NCBI GenBank assembly: GCA_964244295.1
Contig: CAXTIG010000004.1
Location: forward strand, 146,259 to 210,258
DNA: 64,000 nt
Reading direction: 5' to 3'
Source: JAJAZB01 sp964244295
GTDB lineage: Bacteria > Bacteroidota > Bacteroidia > Cytophagales > Spirosomataceae
The notes beneath the pieces are model-generated. The model saw only the letters and a program-made list of their open reading frames with translations, was not told the origin of the DNA and did not search any database. The number at the start of each line of letters is the position of its first letter. Position 1 is the stretch's first letter. This document shows positions 17,215 through 26,438 of the stretch, piece after piece. The translations under genes were made by a program, and so were the position numbers.

Positions 17215-17360
17215 ATGGCGGGGGATGGGCTTGGCAGTAAATCGGCGGAGCCGCTGTCAATTCCTTCCGGTGGTTCGCGCTCGTCTGCGTCGTTGGCGTG
17301 GATGCCGGAGTACTGCGACTGCGTTTGTAACTTACTTTGGCTGGTAAATCCAGAAACCCC

Positions 17361-18032
17361 ATGAATCCACCTTCTTTGAAAGTCATCATCACCGGTGCGA
17401 CCGGCATGGTTGGAGAAGGCGTAATGCACCACTGTTTGTCTCATCCGCACGTAACCGCCGTGCTGGTGCTCAACCGGAAACCTTGCGGCATCGCCCATCC
17501 TAAATTAAAGGAAGTGCTTCATGGTGATTTCTTTGATCTTTCAGCCGTCGAAAATCAGCTTTCGGGGTATACGGCCTGCTTTTTTTGTCTGGGCGTTTCC
17601 TCCGTTGGCCTGTCCGAAGCCGACTATTTCAAACTGACCTACACCTTGACGAGGCAGGTGGCTCAGACGTTGAGCCGGTTAAATCCGGCCATGACTTTTT
17701 GCTACGTATCCGGTGCCGGAACCGATAGCACGGAAAAGGGCCGCAGCAACTGGGCGCGCGTGAAGGGGAAAACGGAAAATGAGTTAATGAAACTTCCCTT
17801 TCGGGACGTGTATGCGTTTCGCCCCGGTTTTATCAAGCCCCTTCCGGGCTTGTCGCGTACGCATCGGTATTACCGCTACATCGCCTGGCTCTTTCCCCTG
17901 GGCCGGGCTTTGTATCCCAGGGGCTTTTGTCGGTTAGACGAACTGGCTCAGGCCATGATTTACGCGTCGGGAAACGGCTATCCCAAACCCATTCTGGAAG
18001 GAGACGATATTATCTCAGCCGCCAAAGCCTAA
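17361..18032 (+). CDS. NAD(P)-binding atypical SDR protein (223 aa)
   Basis: This 223-residue Rossmann protein has the nucleotide-binding motif VIITGATGMVGEGV at the N-terminus, then CFFCLGVSSVGLSE, and the YVSGAGTDSTEKG stretch followed by WARVKGKTENELM, in which Lys takes the active-site place of the YxxxK motif. It resembles the TIP30/HTATIP2-like or YwnB-like atypical SDR group. The substrate is not known. The start at 17361 fits the first strand of the Rossmann fold. A TTACTTTGG box lies about 20 bp upstream. Confidence 0.8.
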   Translation: MNPPSLKVIITGATGMVGEGVMHHCLSHPHVTAVLVLNRKPCGIAHPKLKEVLHGDFFDLSAVENQLSGYTACFFCLGVSSVGLSEADYFKLTYTLTRQVAQTLSRLNPAMTFCYVSGAGTDSTEKGRSNWARVKGKTENELMKLPFRDVYAFRPGFIKPLPGLSRTHRYYRYIAWLFPLGRALYPRGFCRLDELAQAMIYASGNGYPKPILEGDDIISAAKA

Positions 18033-18057
18033 TCCGACCGGAGGACATTGGCCACGC

Positions 18058-18102
18058 AACCAAGAGGAGGCTCCGTCAAAACGACGGAGCCTCCTCTTGG
18101 TT
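18058..18102. terminator. Bidirectional 20-bp terminator hairpin
   Basis: Perfect arms 18058-18077 and 18083-18102 (inner GGCTCCGTC/GACGGAGCC) with loop AAAAC stand between convergent genes. The same inner core recurs in the terminator at 21121. Confidence 0.85.
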
Positions 18103-18116
18103 AGGAAGAAAAAAAC

Positions 18117-20966
18117 TCAGCGCAACACCTTCAGCGTTTTTGCTTCCTTCGCCCCACTCACCCGCAGCAGGTACAATCCGGCGGGCTGGTTGGCGATGTC
18201 CCAGTCGAGTACCTCCGTTTCCCCGGCCCGTTCCAGGGTTTGTCGGCGCAAGGGCAGGCCCGTGCCGTTGAAAAATTCGACGTTGAGGCGTTGATTTTCG
18301 GCTCCCGAAATCTGAATCCGCAGCCGCCCGTCGGTGGCAGGATTGGGGCTGACCACCACCCGTAGCCCGGTTTCCTCCGGCGCGATCTCCCGCCCGTTGC
18401 CGCAGTTTTTCACTTTAAAATTCGCGCTGGCGGTGCTCGTCAGCACGGGGTTGTTGCTCACCACCCGGATTTTATAGCCGGTGCCCGACAGCAGATTCGC
18501 CGGAATCAACACGTTGCTCAGGCCAACCGACACGTTGCCCAGGTTGACGGGTGCCCCGAAATTTCCCGTTGCGTCCGACAATTCGGCTTTGAAGGTATTG
18601 CCGGGGAAAAACGCGCAGCCCACCGTAAAACTCAGTTTCACCGCTTCACCCGGACATTTGTTGTCCAGACTCACCGTCGGCGTACTGGTGAACGAAGGCT
18701 GGTTGACGGTAAAGGCCGCAGTAGCGCTGGATACCAACGCGTTGGGGTCGGCGCTGGCCACGATCCGGATGCGGTAGCCGCCGCCCGTCGGGGTGGTTTG
18801 GGGAATGCCCACCGGGGTGAGGCCCGCCGTGACGGGTCCCAGGTTTTGGGGGTTGGCAAACGAGCCGCTGGCGTCGGAAAGTTGGGCGCTGAAGGTATTG
18901 CCGTTGGGGAATGGGCAGGTGTTGCCGATGGTGAAACTCACCTTCACGCTGGCCCCGGCGCAGGCGGGCACCTGGCTCACGGTGGGGTTGGACGAGAACG
19001 TCAGGGGCTTGACCGTAACCGGCACGCTCACCGGGCTGTTGAGGGCGGGCGTGACCGACTTAAACCGGATCAGGTAGCCCGCGCCCGCCGGGGTTCCGGC
19101 GGGGATGGTGAGCAGGTTGTTGCCTGCCACGACTGGCCCCAGGCTGACGGGGTTGGCAAACGAACCGCTGGCGTTGGAAAACTGGGCCGTGATGCCTTCG
19201 GGGGCGCAGGTGGCCGGGGGCGTGAAGCCCACGCTGAGGGTCTGCCCGGCGCAAAGGCTCGTGTTGGCTGCTACGACCGGTGGACCGGTAAACGCCACGG
19301 CGGTGACCGAAAACGACGAACTCGTGGTGCTCAACACCGGGGTGGTCGAGGTGACCCGGATTTTGTAAGTGCCCGTTGGGGCATTCACGGGAATTTGAAA
19401 CTGGTTGTTGAACAAGCCCGTCACCGGGCCGAGGGGTGTGCCGGGAAAGTTGCCGTTCGGGTCGGAAAGCTCGGCGCTGAAGGTGTTGCCCGTTGGGAAA
19501 AAACAGGTCGAAAGGCCCAGTTCCACCGTGACGCTCTGCCCGGCGCAGGTCGGAACGACCAGGTCAACGTACACGTTTTCCAGAGCGGGCGTACAGGGTT
19601 CGAACACGTAAGCGGCCCCGGCGTCTTTTTTAAAGGTGTTGCCGTCGATGTCGTTGCGGGGGCTGCCCACCAGCACCGTCGTGCCCGACAGGGCCACCGC
19701 CTGGCCGAACTGCTCACTCTCGCTGCGGTCGGCGGCGTTGATTTTGACGTTTTGCGTAAACGAATTACCCGTTTCCTTAAACACGTAGGCCGCTCCCGCC
19801 CCATCGACCGGAGACTCCCCGTAGGAGTCCGTGTCGATAAACGAGCTACCCACCACGAGCGTACTCCCGTCGAGGGCGACGGAGACCCCGAACAGACCGG
19901 CTTCGACGCGGTCGGTGGCCACGAGTTTCTGGCTCTGGCTCCAAGTATTTCCGCTTTTCCGAAACACGTACACGGCCCCCGCCGCGCTGAGGGTTTGCTG
20001 TCCGTTGGCGTTGGTGGAATTCAAGTAGTTTCCCACCACGAGCGTGTTGCCCGAAAGGGCCACGTCGTTGCCAAATTCGACCTTTTCCGTGCGGTCGGCG
20101 GCCAGGAGTTTGGCCTTTTGCACGAAGCTATTCCCGTCTTTTTCGAACACGTACACCGCCCCGGCGTCTTCGACTTCGTCCTGGAACGTCGCCCCGTAGT
20201 CGTTGAGGGAATTACCCACGGCGAGGGTGGTGCCGGTGAAGGCCAGGTTGCTGCCAAATACCCCGCCCTCGTAGCGGTCGTTGGCTACGATTTTCTGGGT
20301 CTGGTTCCAGACGTTGGCCTGTTTTTCGAACAAATACACGGCCCCGGCCACAAACAGTTCGTTTTGGTTGTCGGCATCGGTGTCGCTGTTACTCCCCACC
20401 ACCAGGGCATCGCCCGCGATGGCCACGGCCCTGCCGAAGGAGTCGGCGTTGTCGCGGTCGGCGGCCACGATTTTCTGTTTCTGGGTCCACACGTTGGCTA
20501 CTTTCTCAAACACGTAGGCGGCTCCGGCCTGGTTCCTGGAATTCTGGAGAGCCGCATCCGTGTAGTTGTAAGGGCTGCCCACCACGATGGTGCCCCCCGA
20601 CACGGCCACCGCCCTCCCGAATTCGTACGCGGCGGCTCCGGGGCCACCGGCGCGGTCGGTGGCCACGAGTTTAGCCGTCTGCACCCAGACCCCGTTGATT
20701 TTCTCGAACACAAACGCGGCCCCGGCATTTTGTTCAACATTCTGGTCGTTGGCATCGGTGGAGTTGCCGACACTCCCGACCACCATCACGGCGCCCGACA
20801 CGGCCACGGCACCCCCGGCGCGGTCGCCTTCGGCGCGGGGGCTGGGGTTTAATTTTTGAATCTGGCCGTACTGCGCCGCAGCGGGCAGGGCCAGCAGACC
20901 GGTCAGGAGCAAGAGCGCCAGGGTACGGCCTGACCAACGGAACGAGCAGGAAAAAAACGAGGGCAT
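18117..20966 (-). CDS. T9SS surface protein with seven-bladed FG-GAP propeller (949 aa)
   Basis: The ATG at 20966 starts a signal peptide (LALLLLTGLLALPAAAQ). Residues ~35-460 hold seven repeats of the form AYVFEK..VW.Q.QK.VA.DR....FG..VA..G..LVVGS, FG-GAP-type units forming a predicted seven-bladed beta-propeller. Four ~95-residue Ig-like domains follow (each with a Cys in CAGQ/CPGE and a GTYKIRV or GYKIRV strand). The C-terminal ~80 residues are a T9SS type A sorting domain (VVVSPNPATDGRLRIQI ... GLYLLRVSGAKEAKTLKVLR). It should be exported through the T9SS and anchored at or released from the cell surface. Ligand unknown. Three CTTGAYG repeats lie upstream. Confidence 0.9.
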   Translation of the reverse strand: MPSFFSCSFRWSGRTLALLLLTGLLALPAAAQYGQIQKLNPSPRAEGDRAGGAVAVSGAVMVVGSVGNSTDANDQNVEQNAGAAFVFEKINGVWVQTAKLVATDRAGGPGAAAYEFGRAVAVSGGTIVVGSPYNYTDAALQNSRNQAGAAYVFEKVANVWTQKQKIVAADRDNADSFGRAVAIAGDALVVGSNSDTDADNQNELFVAGAVYLFEKQANVWNQTQKIVANDRYEGGVFGSNLAFTGTTLAVGNSLNDYGATFQDEVEDAGAVYVFEKDGNSFVQKAKLLAADRTEKVEFGNDVALSGNTLVVGNYLNSTNANGQQTLSAAGAVYVFRKSGNTWSQSQKLVATDRVEAGLFGVSVALDGSTLVVGSSFIDTDSYGESPVDGAGAAYVFKETGNSFTQNVKINAADRSESEQFGQAVALSGTTVLVGSPRNDIDGNTFKKDAGAAYVFEPCTPALENVYVDLVVPTCAGQSVTVELGLSTCFFPTGNTFSAELSDPNGNFPGTPLGPVTGLFNNQFQIPVNAPTGTYKIRVTSTTPVLSTTSSSFSVTAVAFTGPPVVAANTSLCAGQTLSVGFTPPATCAPEGITAQFSNASGSFANPVSLGPVVAGNNLLTIPAGTPAGAGYLIRFKSVTPALNSPVSVPVTVKPLTFSSNPTVSQVPACAGASVKVSFTIGNTCPFPNGNTFSAQLSDASGSFANPQNLGPVTAGLTPVGIPQTTPTGGGYRIRIVASADPNALVSSATAAFTVNQPSFTSTPTVSLDNKCPGEAVKLSFTVGCAFFPGNTFKAELSDATGNFGAPVNLGNVSVGLSNVLIPANLLSGTGYKIRVVSNNPVLTSTASANFKVKNCGNGREIAPEETGLRVVVSPNPATDGRLRIQISGAENQRLNVEFFNGTGLPLRRQTLERAGETEVLDWDIANQPAGLYLLRVSGAKEAKTLKVLR

Positions 20967-21050
20967 GAGGAGAGGAGTTAGATGGTTCGCCGCCGAATTG
21001 CGGAGCGATGGGCCGAAGCAACGATAAACCGAACCGCCGTTCAAGCCCCG

Positions 21051-21099
21051 CTTGATGAACCGACCCCCTGGCTTGACGAAAACCCCGGTTGACTTGACG
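21051..21099 (-). promoter_or_regulatory. Three direct repeats with 21-bp period upstream of T9SS gene
   Basis: On the + strand CTTGATG (21051), CTTGACG (21072) and CTTGACG (21093) are spaced exactly 21 bp apart, 85-133 bp upstream of the start at 20966 and downstream of the previous gene's terminator. The two-turn spacing is that of LytTR- or AraC-type activator half-sites. Confidence 0.55.
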
Positions 21100-21118
21100 C
21101 GTTCCGAGGCGGATGAAC

Positions 21119-21161
21119 AAAAAAGGGTGGCTCCGTCGAACTGACGGAGCCACCCTTTTTT
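21119..21161 (-). terminator. Terminator of the VCBS-propeller gene
   Basis: A 17-bp perfect stem (21121-21137 with 21143-21159, core GGCTCCGTC/GACGGAGCC) is flanked by A-run and T-run. It lies 17 bases beyond the stop of the minus-strand gene at 21177. Confidence 0.85.
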
Positions 21162-21176
21162 TAGTGCAGAAACTCC

Positions 21177-24100
21177 TTAGCGCAACACCTTCAGCGTTTT
21201 CACTTCCTTCGCTCCGCTTACCCGCAGCAGGTACAAGCCGCCCGGCTGGCGCGAAACATCCCAGTCGAGCACGTCTGCCCCGCTCGCTTTCTCCACGGCC
21301 TGACTCTGCACCGACTGGCCCATTCCGTTGAAAAGTTCAACCTTCAAGGCCTGTCCTTCCACCCCGCTCACGGCAATCCGTAAACGTCCCTCTGGCGAGG
21401 GGTTCGGACTCACTACCACCCGCAGACCACCCTCTTCGGGGGCCGCTTCCCGATTGTTCCCGCAGGCTTTCACCTTGAAATTCGAACTCGCCGCGCTCAT
21501 CAACACCGGATTGCTGCTCACGATGCGGATTTTGTAGCCCGTTCCGGCGGGCGTGCCCAAAGGAATCACTACGTTGTTCAAGGCACCGGCGCTGACCGTG
21601 CCCAGGGAAACCGGGCTGGCGAAACTGCCCGCCGCGTTCGACAACTGGGCCGTCAGGCCGTTGCCCGGCCCAAACCCGCAGCCGCCCACCGTAAAACTCA
21701 GCCGCACCGCCTCGCCGGGGCACCGGTTGTCGCTGCTCACCGTCGGCGTGCTCGTAAAGGTCGGCGCCTGCACGGTGAAGGCCGCGCTCACCGCCGAGAC
21801 CAGCGTCGAGGCCCGAATCCGCACCCGGTAGCCGCCACCCGCCGGGGATCCGTAGGGGATCACCACGTCGTTGAGGCCCGGCGCGACCGCGCCCAGCGGG
21901 AGGGCGCTGGCAAAACTGCCGCTCCCGTCGCTCAATTCGGCGCTGAACCCATGGCCCGGCAGGAAAGCGCAGTTGCCCTGGATGGTGAAACTGACCTTGA
22001 CCACGCTGCCCCCGCAAACGCTCCCCGGACTGACCGTCGGAGCCGAAGAAAATTCCAGGGCGTTGATGCGGAACATCCCCGTCGGGAGGGAGTACATCGT
22101 GGGGTTGCTGCCCACAATCCGAATCCGGTAATTGGCTGAGGTTGGACTCGTCTGTGCGGGAATGGTGAGCGACTTGGGTACGCCCGGCGTGATGGGGCCG
22201 AGATGCTGGGTGCCGGAGGTGAAGCCGCCCGTCGAATTACTCAACTCCGCCGTGAAGCTGGCGTTGCCGGGGCAGTTGACGTTGAAGGAAATCGACACCG
22301 TCGCGTTGGCGCACACGACCAGATTCTGGGGCAGGCTGGGTTGTTGGGTAAAAATGGGCGCGAGAATCATCACCGAAGCGCTGGCCGAGGCGCTGGCCTG
22401 GCAGCCCGCGCTGAAGGTGGTGTACACCACCGAGTGCGGGCCGGGGCTGAGGCTGGCCGGGTCGAAGGAAGCCACCGGGCTACCGCCGTCGAGGACGTAG
22501 CGGCCCCCGGCGGGGCTGCCCGGCGTGGTGGCGCTGGCGTTCTGGCAGTAGCTCGCCGCCAGGCCCACCAACCTTGCCGTCGGCAGGGTCTCGATGTTCA
22601 CCGACTGGCTGGCCGAGTTGCTACACGTCGTGGCCGGGTCGGTGTAGTGGTACACGACGCTGTGCGGGCCGGGGCTGAGGCTGGCCGGGTCGAAACTCGC
22701 CGCCGGGCTGCCGCCGTCGGTGGCGTAGCTACCCCCGGCGGGCGTACCGGGCGCGGAGGCGCTGGCGTTCTGGCAATAACTCGCCGCCAGGCCCGCCAGG
22801 CTGACCGTGGGCGGGGGATTGACCGTCACCTTCACGTCTTCGATGGTGACGGTTTCGCAGCCCCCGCCTTTGGCGTAGCGGATGTAGTAGGTCGTGGTGC
22901 CAGCGGGGCTGACCATCGTGGAGGCCAGCGGATTGGTGTTGGCTTTGGCATCGGCCAGGCTGGCGTGGTAGCTCAGCGTGCTGACGGCGGGATCGAAGGC
23001 GGGGTTGAAATTGCTGACGGTCGTGCTCAGGTCAAGGCTCTGGCCGGTGCAAAGTGCCGCGTCGGTGGCGGTGAAGGTGGCCGTGGCGCTGTTGAGCAGT
23101 ATCGCGATCCGATCGAAGGCTTGCATCGCCACGGCAATGTCGGGTTTGGTGTCGCCGTTGAAGTCGCCCACGGCCAGTTCGATGGGGTACACCGCCCCCA
23201 CGTGGAAGTCCACGTCGGCGTTAAACGTGCCATCGCCCCGGCCATGCCGCACCGAGATTTTACCCTGAAAAAACTGCGACATCGCCAGGTCGAGGAGGCC
23301 GTCGTTGTTGAAGTCGGCCACCACCGCCGCAAACGGCGAGGGGACGCCCGTCACGAAGCCCGCCCGGAAGGTGCCGTCGCCGTTGCTCAACCATATCGAC
23401 ATTTTGTTCTCGTTGTTGTAGCTCGTCACGACCAGGTCGGCTTTGCCGTCACGGTTGAAGTCGCCCGCCGCCACCGACGATAAAAAACCGCCCGGCCCGA
23501 AGTTGGGGGCCGGCGTGAAGGTGCCATCGCCGTTGTTGAGCAGCACCGAGACGTTGTGCCGGTTGATGCCCTCCGTGGCGAGGTCGGGTTTGCCGTCGCC
23601 GTTGAAATCGCCCACCGTCATCGTGCCGGGGGCGTCGTCCACGCCGTAGTCCACGGCCGCCGCGAAGGTGCCGTCGCCGTTGCCCATCAGGATCGACACG
23701 GCGTTCTCGAAGAAACTACACACGGCCAGGTCGCGCCGGCCATCCCCGTTGAAATCGCTCACCTCGATCGTCCCCGGCGCATCGACCGACGTGGTATGGA
23801 TGGCGTCGGCGAAGGTGCCATTGCCGTTGTTGAGCAGCACCGAGACGTGGTCATCCTGGAAGTCCGCCGTAACCAGGTCGGGTTTGCCATCGCCGTTGAA
23901 ATCGCCCACCCGCACCACGCCCGCCCGCCACGCCCGGTAGCCGCTCGGGGCGTAGGTGCCGTTGCCGTTGTTGAGCAGCACCGAGATACCGTTGCTGTAG
24001 TAATCCGCCGAGGCCAGGTCGGGCCGACCGTCGCCGTTGAAGTCGCCCACCGCCACCGAGCCGGGGGAATCGCCCACGCTGTGGTAGGCCACACTTTGAA

Positions 24101-24224
24101 AGCACTGCCCCCAGGCGCGGCCCGGCCCGCCGGGGGCCGTCAGGCCGAGGGTACTCAGCAAGGTGAGCAGGGCGGCCAGAAGCCGTCGGATTGCCCGGTT
24201 TTTCGAAGAGTAAAACGTTTTCAT
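21177..24224 (-). CDS. T9SS surface protein with seven-bladed VCBS propeller (1015 aa), cassette A cargo
   Basis: The ATG at 24224 begins MKTFYSSKNRAIRRLLAALL, a signal peptide. Residues ~50-390 contain seven VCBS/FG-GAP units with calcium-loop motifs (VGDFNGDGRPDLASADYY, GDFNGDGKPDLVTADF and so on), a predicted seven-bladed propeller. Next come two Ig_7-like units (SYCQNASASAPGTPAGGSYA), about four ~95-residue Ig-like domains, and a T9SS type A sorting domain ending RVSGAKEVKTLKVLR. It is the gene directly downstream of TPR-HTH regulator A and carries the conserved upstream element, but no small membrane gene lies between. Confidence 0.9.
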   Translation of the reverse strand: MKTFYSSKNRAIRRLLAALLTLLSTLGLTAPGGPGRAWGQCFQSVAYHSVGDSPGSVAVGDFNGDGRPDLASADYYSNGISVLLNNGNGTYAPSGYRAWRAGVVRVGDFNGDGKPDLVTADFQDDHVSVLLNNGNGTFADAIHTTSVDAPGTIEVSDFNGDGRRDLAVCSFFENAVSILMGNGDGTFAAAVDYGVDDAPGTMTVGDFNGDGKPDLATEGINRHNVSVLLNNGDGTFTPAPNFGPGGFLSSVAAGDFNRDGKADLVVTSYNNENKMSIWLSNGDGTFRAGFVTGVPSPFAAVVADFNNDGLLDLAMSQFFQGKISVRHGRGDGTFNADVDFHVGAVYPIELAVGDFNGDTKPDIAVAMQAFDRIAILLNSATATFTATDAALCTGQSLDLSTTVSNFNPAFDPAVSTLSYHASLADAKANTNPLASTMVSPAGTTTYYIRYAKGGGCETVTIEDVKVTVNPPPTVSLAGLAASYCQNASASAPGTPAGGSYATDGGSPAASFDPASLSPGPHSVVYHYTDPATTCSNSASQSVNIETLPTARLVGLAASYCQNASATTPGSPAGGRYVLDGGSPVASFDPASLSPGPHSVVYTTFSAGCQASASASASVMILAPIFTQQPSLPQNLVVCANATVSISFNVNCPGNASFTAELSNSTGGFTSGTQHLGPITPGVPKSLTIPAQTSPTSANYRIRIVGSNPTMYSLPTGMFRINALEFSSAPTVSPGSVCGGSVVKVSFTIQGNCAFLPGHGFSAELSDGSGSFASALPLGAVAPGLNDVVIPYGSPAGGGYRVRIRASTLVSAVSAAFTVQAPTFTSTPTVSSDNRCPGEAVRLSFTVGGCGFGPGNGLTAQLSNAAGSFASPVSLGTVSAGALNNVVIPLGTPAGTGYKIRIVSSNPVLMSAASSNFKVKACGNNREAAPEEGGLRVVVSPNPSPEGRLRIAVSGVEGQALKVELFNGMGQSVQSQAVEKASGADVLDWDVSRQPGGLYLLRVSGAKEVKTLKVLR

Positions 24225-24265
24225 TTGAACAGAGATTAAGCAGGAAACGATTGATTTCCAGCACT

Positions 24266-24330
24266 GGCCGAAAGGTAGCGGCCTCCCCTGCTCCGGATGA
24301 AATTTGGGGCGTGGACAAAAACGGGACAAT
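24266..24330 (-). promoter_or_regulatory. Conserved cassette promoter element, copy A
   Basis: This is one of four copies of a ~65-bp element. On the minus strand it has TTGTCC twice, 11 bp apart (+ strand GGACAA at 24313 and 24324), then an ATTTCATCCGG segment, a G-rich stretch and TACCTTTCGG, 44 bp before the ATG of the T9SS gene. Confidence 0.7.
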
Positions 24331-24407
24331 TGGGTAATTGGGAATTAAGGTAAGGGGTTCATTTCCAGAACCTCAATTACCCAATTCCCAATCACCCAAT
24401 TACCTAC
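24330..24407. repeat. TTGGGTAATT-type low-complexity inverted repeat A
   Basis: Short units such as TTGGGTAATTGGGAATT face AATTACCCAATTCCCAAT across a small loop, right after the regulator stop. Similar tracts follow the other two regulators (45985-46089 and 57326-57461). Confidence 0.6.
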
Positions 24408-26291
24408 CTACACCGGCCTCAGCAGGTTCAGCAGGGCCTCGTCGGCCCCATCCGGTTCGAGTTTGCGCCGCAGGCGGTAGCGTCCCTTGCGGACACTCTC
24501 GGCGGAGACGCCGAGCATCCCGGCCATCTCGGCGGTGGGAATCCCCAGCTTGGAAAGCGCCACCAGGCGCACGTCGGCGGGGGTCAGCTCGGGATGGGTG
24601 CGGCGCAGGTCTTCGAAAAAACCCGGATGCACCTGCTCGAAGACGAGCCGGAAGCGTTGCCAATCGGCATCGGTCAGGATCACGCTGTCGAGCAGGGCGG
24701 CCATGCGCTCGCTGCGGCGCTCGGTGTGGGGGTCGCTGGCCTCGACCAATTCGGCGGTAATCCGCCCGATCAATTCGTTTTTCTCCCGAAACGAAGCCAC
24801 GTACTGGTCGAGTTGCACCCGGGCCGCCCGCAACTCCGTTTCGCTGCGGGCTTGTTGGGCCTGCGCCTGCGCCTGGCGGTGGCGCTCGGTCATTACCCGC
24901 CGGGCGTAGAGCAAGTAGGTAATGCCCGCCGCCAGCAGCAACACCACCAGCAGGCCGTTGCGCAACAACACCTGCCGGTTTTTTTCCTCCTGAAGCAGGC
25001 GTTCGCGGGCTTCGTGCCGTTCGGCTTCCAGGGTTATTTCGGCCCGGTGTTTGAGTGTCACGTCCAGCTCGGTTTGCCACCGGGCTTTGGCCACCGTCGC
25101 CGAGTCGGCGTGGGGCAGGGCCAGGTCGGCCCGTCCCACCTGCCCGTAGTACGCCGCCAGGGCCCGGTGGGTTTCGTACAACAATTTCGGGATGCCTACG
25201 CGCAAGGCCGCCCGGTGGGCCAGGCGGGCGTACTGCCCGGCCAAATGGGGCCGGGTAGGCAGGTACAGCGTACTGAGGCAGGTGCCAAACGGGGCCACGT
25301 TGTCCCAGACCTGGGTTCGGGTGGTGTAATCGAGGCCTTTTTTCAGGTAAGGAATCGCGGCCTGAGGCTGGCCCTGCCCAACCAGCACCCGCCCGATGTT
25401 GCCGTTGAAAATCCCCACCCAGGCATCGTTGTTGACGTCCCAAACGGGGAGGCAGCGCAAGCCCCAATCGAAGTAGTAGCGGGCCGAATCGTAGCGCTGG
25501 AGGTGCAGGTACGATAAGCCAAGCAGACCGGCGTTGAAGATGTGGTGCATATTCAACGGCACGGTTTTCTCTACCGGGTGGAGCGTCCGGCTCAGTTCGA
25601 TGGCTTTTTCGTAGTTGAAAAAATCGTAATTAGCCAGGGCTATCGTGTAAATAGAACCGTCGTGACCAGGAAAATCGGCCTCGGTGCAGTACCGCATCAA
25701 CTCGAAGGCTTGCCCGTAGTGCCGGAAGGCGAGGTAGTAGTTTTTCCGGAGCACGTACTCAAACAGCCCGATGTTCAGGTGTCCCCTGGCCATCAGTACC
25801 GTGTCGCGGTAGGCCTCGGCCCGCTGCAAAAGGGCCGTGGCCTGGGGCAGGAACCGCTCCGGGTGGAAATCAAAAAGCAGCTCGACTTCCAGGAGCACCA
25901 TCTGCAACCGGAGCCGGTCGCGGTCGGTGCCTTTTTTTTGGAAAAACACTTCCCACTCCTGCCTCGTCCGCTTGGCGGCACTAGTGTCTTTCGCCTGCAA
26001 AATCGGGTAGTACACGTCCCGGATGGCTACGTGCTGCCGGGCGGGCGGGAGCCGCAGCAGCGAGTCGGGTCGGGCCGCGATCGGTCGGGCCGCGATCGGC
26101 GGTGCCACGCTTGGTCGGGCCGCGATCGGTCGGGCCACGTTGGGTTGGGCTGCAATGGGCGCTACCCCGACCAGTAAGGAGAAAATCCCCGCCAGCCGCA
26201 TTCGGCTGAGGAACCGACGAACGGATTGTGTTGCGCCGGAAGCCCTGAATTCCGGGATACGCCGACGAACCAGAACGAAGGGACAACGCAT
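24408..26291 (-). CDS. TPR-transmembrane-HTH regulator A (627 aa)
   Basis: A membrane-spanning one-component regulator. The start at 26291 (MRCPFVLVRRRIPEFR) is favoured because paralog C shares it and a TACTTTG promoter box lies just upstream. A hydrophobic segment (MRLAGIFSLLVGVAPIAAQ) exports the next ~370 residues, which read as TPR-like helical hairpins (HLNIGLFEYVLRKNYYLAFR, LGLSYLHLQRYDSARYYFDW). A transmembrane helix lies at ~445-465 (NGLLVVLLLAAGITYLLYAR), then a coiled coil and a LuxR-like HTH at ~569-610 (LTPADVRLVALSKLGIPTAE, MLGVSAESVRKGRYRLRRKL). It probably senses something in the periplasm and acts on the T9SS gene downstream. Its last third shares 322 identical bases with regulator D. 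Confidence 0.8.
   Translation of the reverse strand: MRCPFVLVRRRIPEFRASGATQSVRRFLSRMRLAGIFSLLVGVAPIAAQPNVARPIAARPSVAPPIAARPIAARPDSLLRLPPARQHVAIRDVYYPILQAKDTSAAKRTRQEWEVFFQKKGTDRDRLRLQMVLLEVELLFDFHPERFLPQATALLQRAEAYRDTVLMARGHLNIGLFEYVLRKNYYLAFRHYGQAFELMRYCTEADFPGHDGSIYTIALANYDFFNYEKAIELSRTLHPVEKTVPLNMHHIFNAGLLGLSYLHLQRYDSARYYFDWGLRCLPVWDVNNDAWVGIFNGNIGRVLVGQGQPQAAIPYLKKGLDYTTRTQVWDNVAPFGTCLSTLYLPTRPHLAGQYARLAHRAALRVGIPKLLYETHRALAAYYGQVGRADLALPHADSATVAKARWQTELDVTLKHRAEITLEAERHEARERLLQEEKNRQVLLRNGLLVVLLLAAGITYLLYARRVMTERHRQAQAQAQQARSETELRAARVQLDQYVASFREKNELIGRITAELVEASDPHTERRSERMAALLDSVILTDADWQRFRLVFEQVHPGFFEDLRRTHPELTPADVRLVALSKLGIPTAEMAGMLGVSAESVRKGRYRLRRKLEPDGADEALLNLLRPV
26060..26155 (-). 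repeat. 15-bp tandem-like repeats coding IAARP in regulator A
   Basis: The unit GGTCGGGCCGCGATC and variants are repeated about five times, encoding ARPIAARPSVAPPIAARP after the signal segment. Paralog C has one copy and paralog D a shorter form, so repeat number varies between family members. Confidence 0.7.
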
Positions 26292-26335
26292 ACGCGGGTT
26301 TGATGAGGTGGAGAGTAGCCAGGCCCGAAGGCGGC

Positions 26336-26350
26336 GCAAAGTACGGGTTT
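26336..26350 (-). promoter_or_regulatory. Putative promoter -7 box of regulator A
   Basis: On the minus strand GTACTTTGCGCC lies ~45 bp before the ATG at 26291. The same AAACCGTACTTT context occurs before regulator C (near 47982). Confidence 0.45.
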
Positions 26351-26382
26351 CTATCGAAACCTACTGAGCGACTCCAAGCGAT

Positions 26383-26416
26383 AAAACGGCCCCACCGGGA
26401 AGGGCGGGGCCGTTTT
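26383..26416 (-). terminator. Terminator of the FG-GAP gene at 26439
   Basis: AAAACGGCCCC (26383-26393) pairs with GGGGCCGTTTT (26406-26416). It lies 23 bases past the stop of the minus-strand gene. Confidence 0.8.
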
Positions 26417-26438
26417 GTTACTTGGATTCAGCAAGCGA

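Noticed and set aside
18798..20852. 684-residue open frame on the plus strand
   Set aside because: Antisense shadow of the FG-GAP T9SS gene; no start context and repetitive Gly/Arg/His composition.
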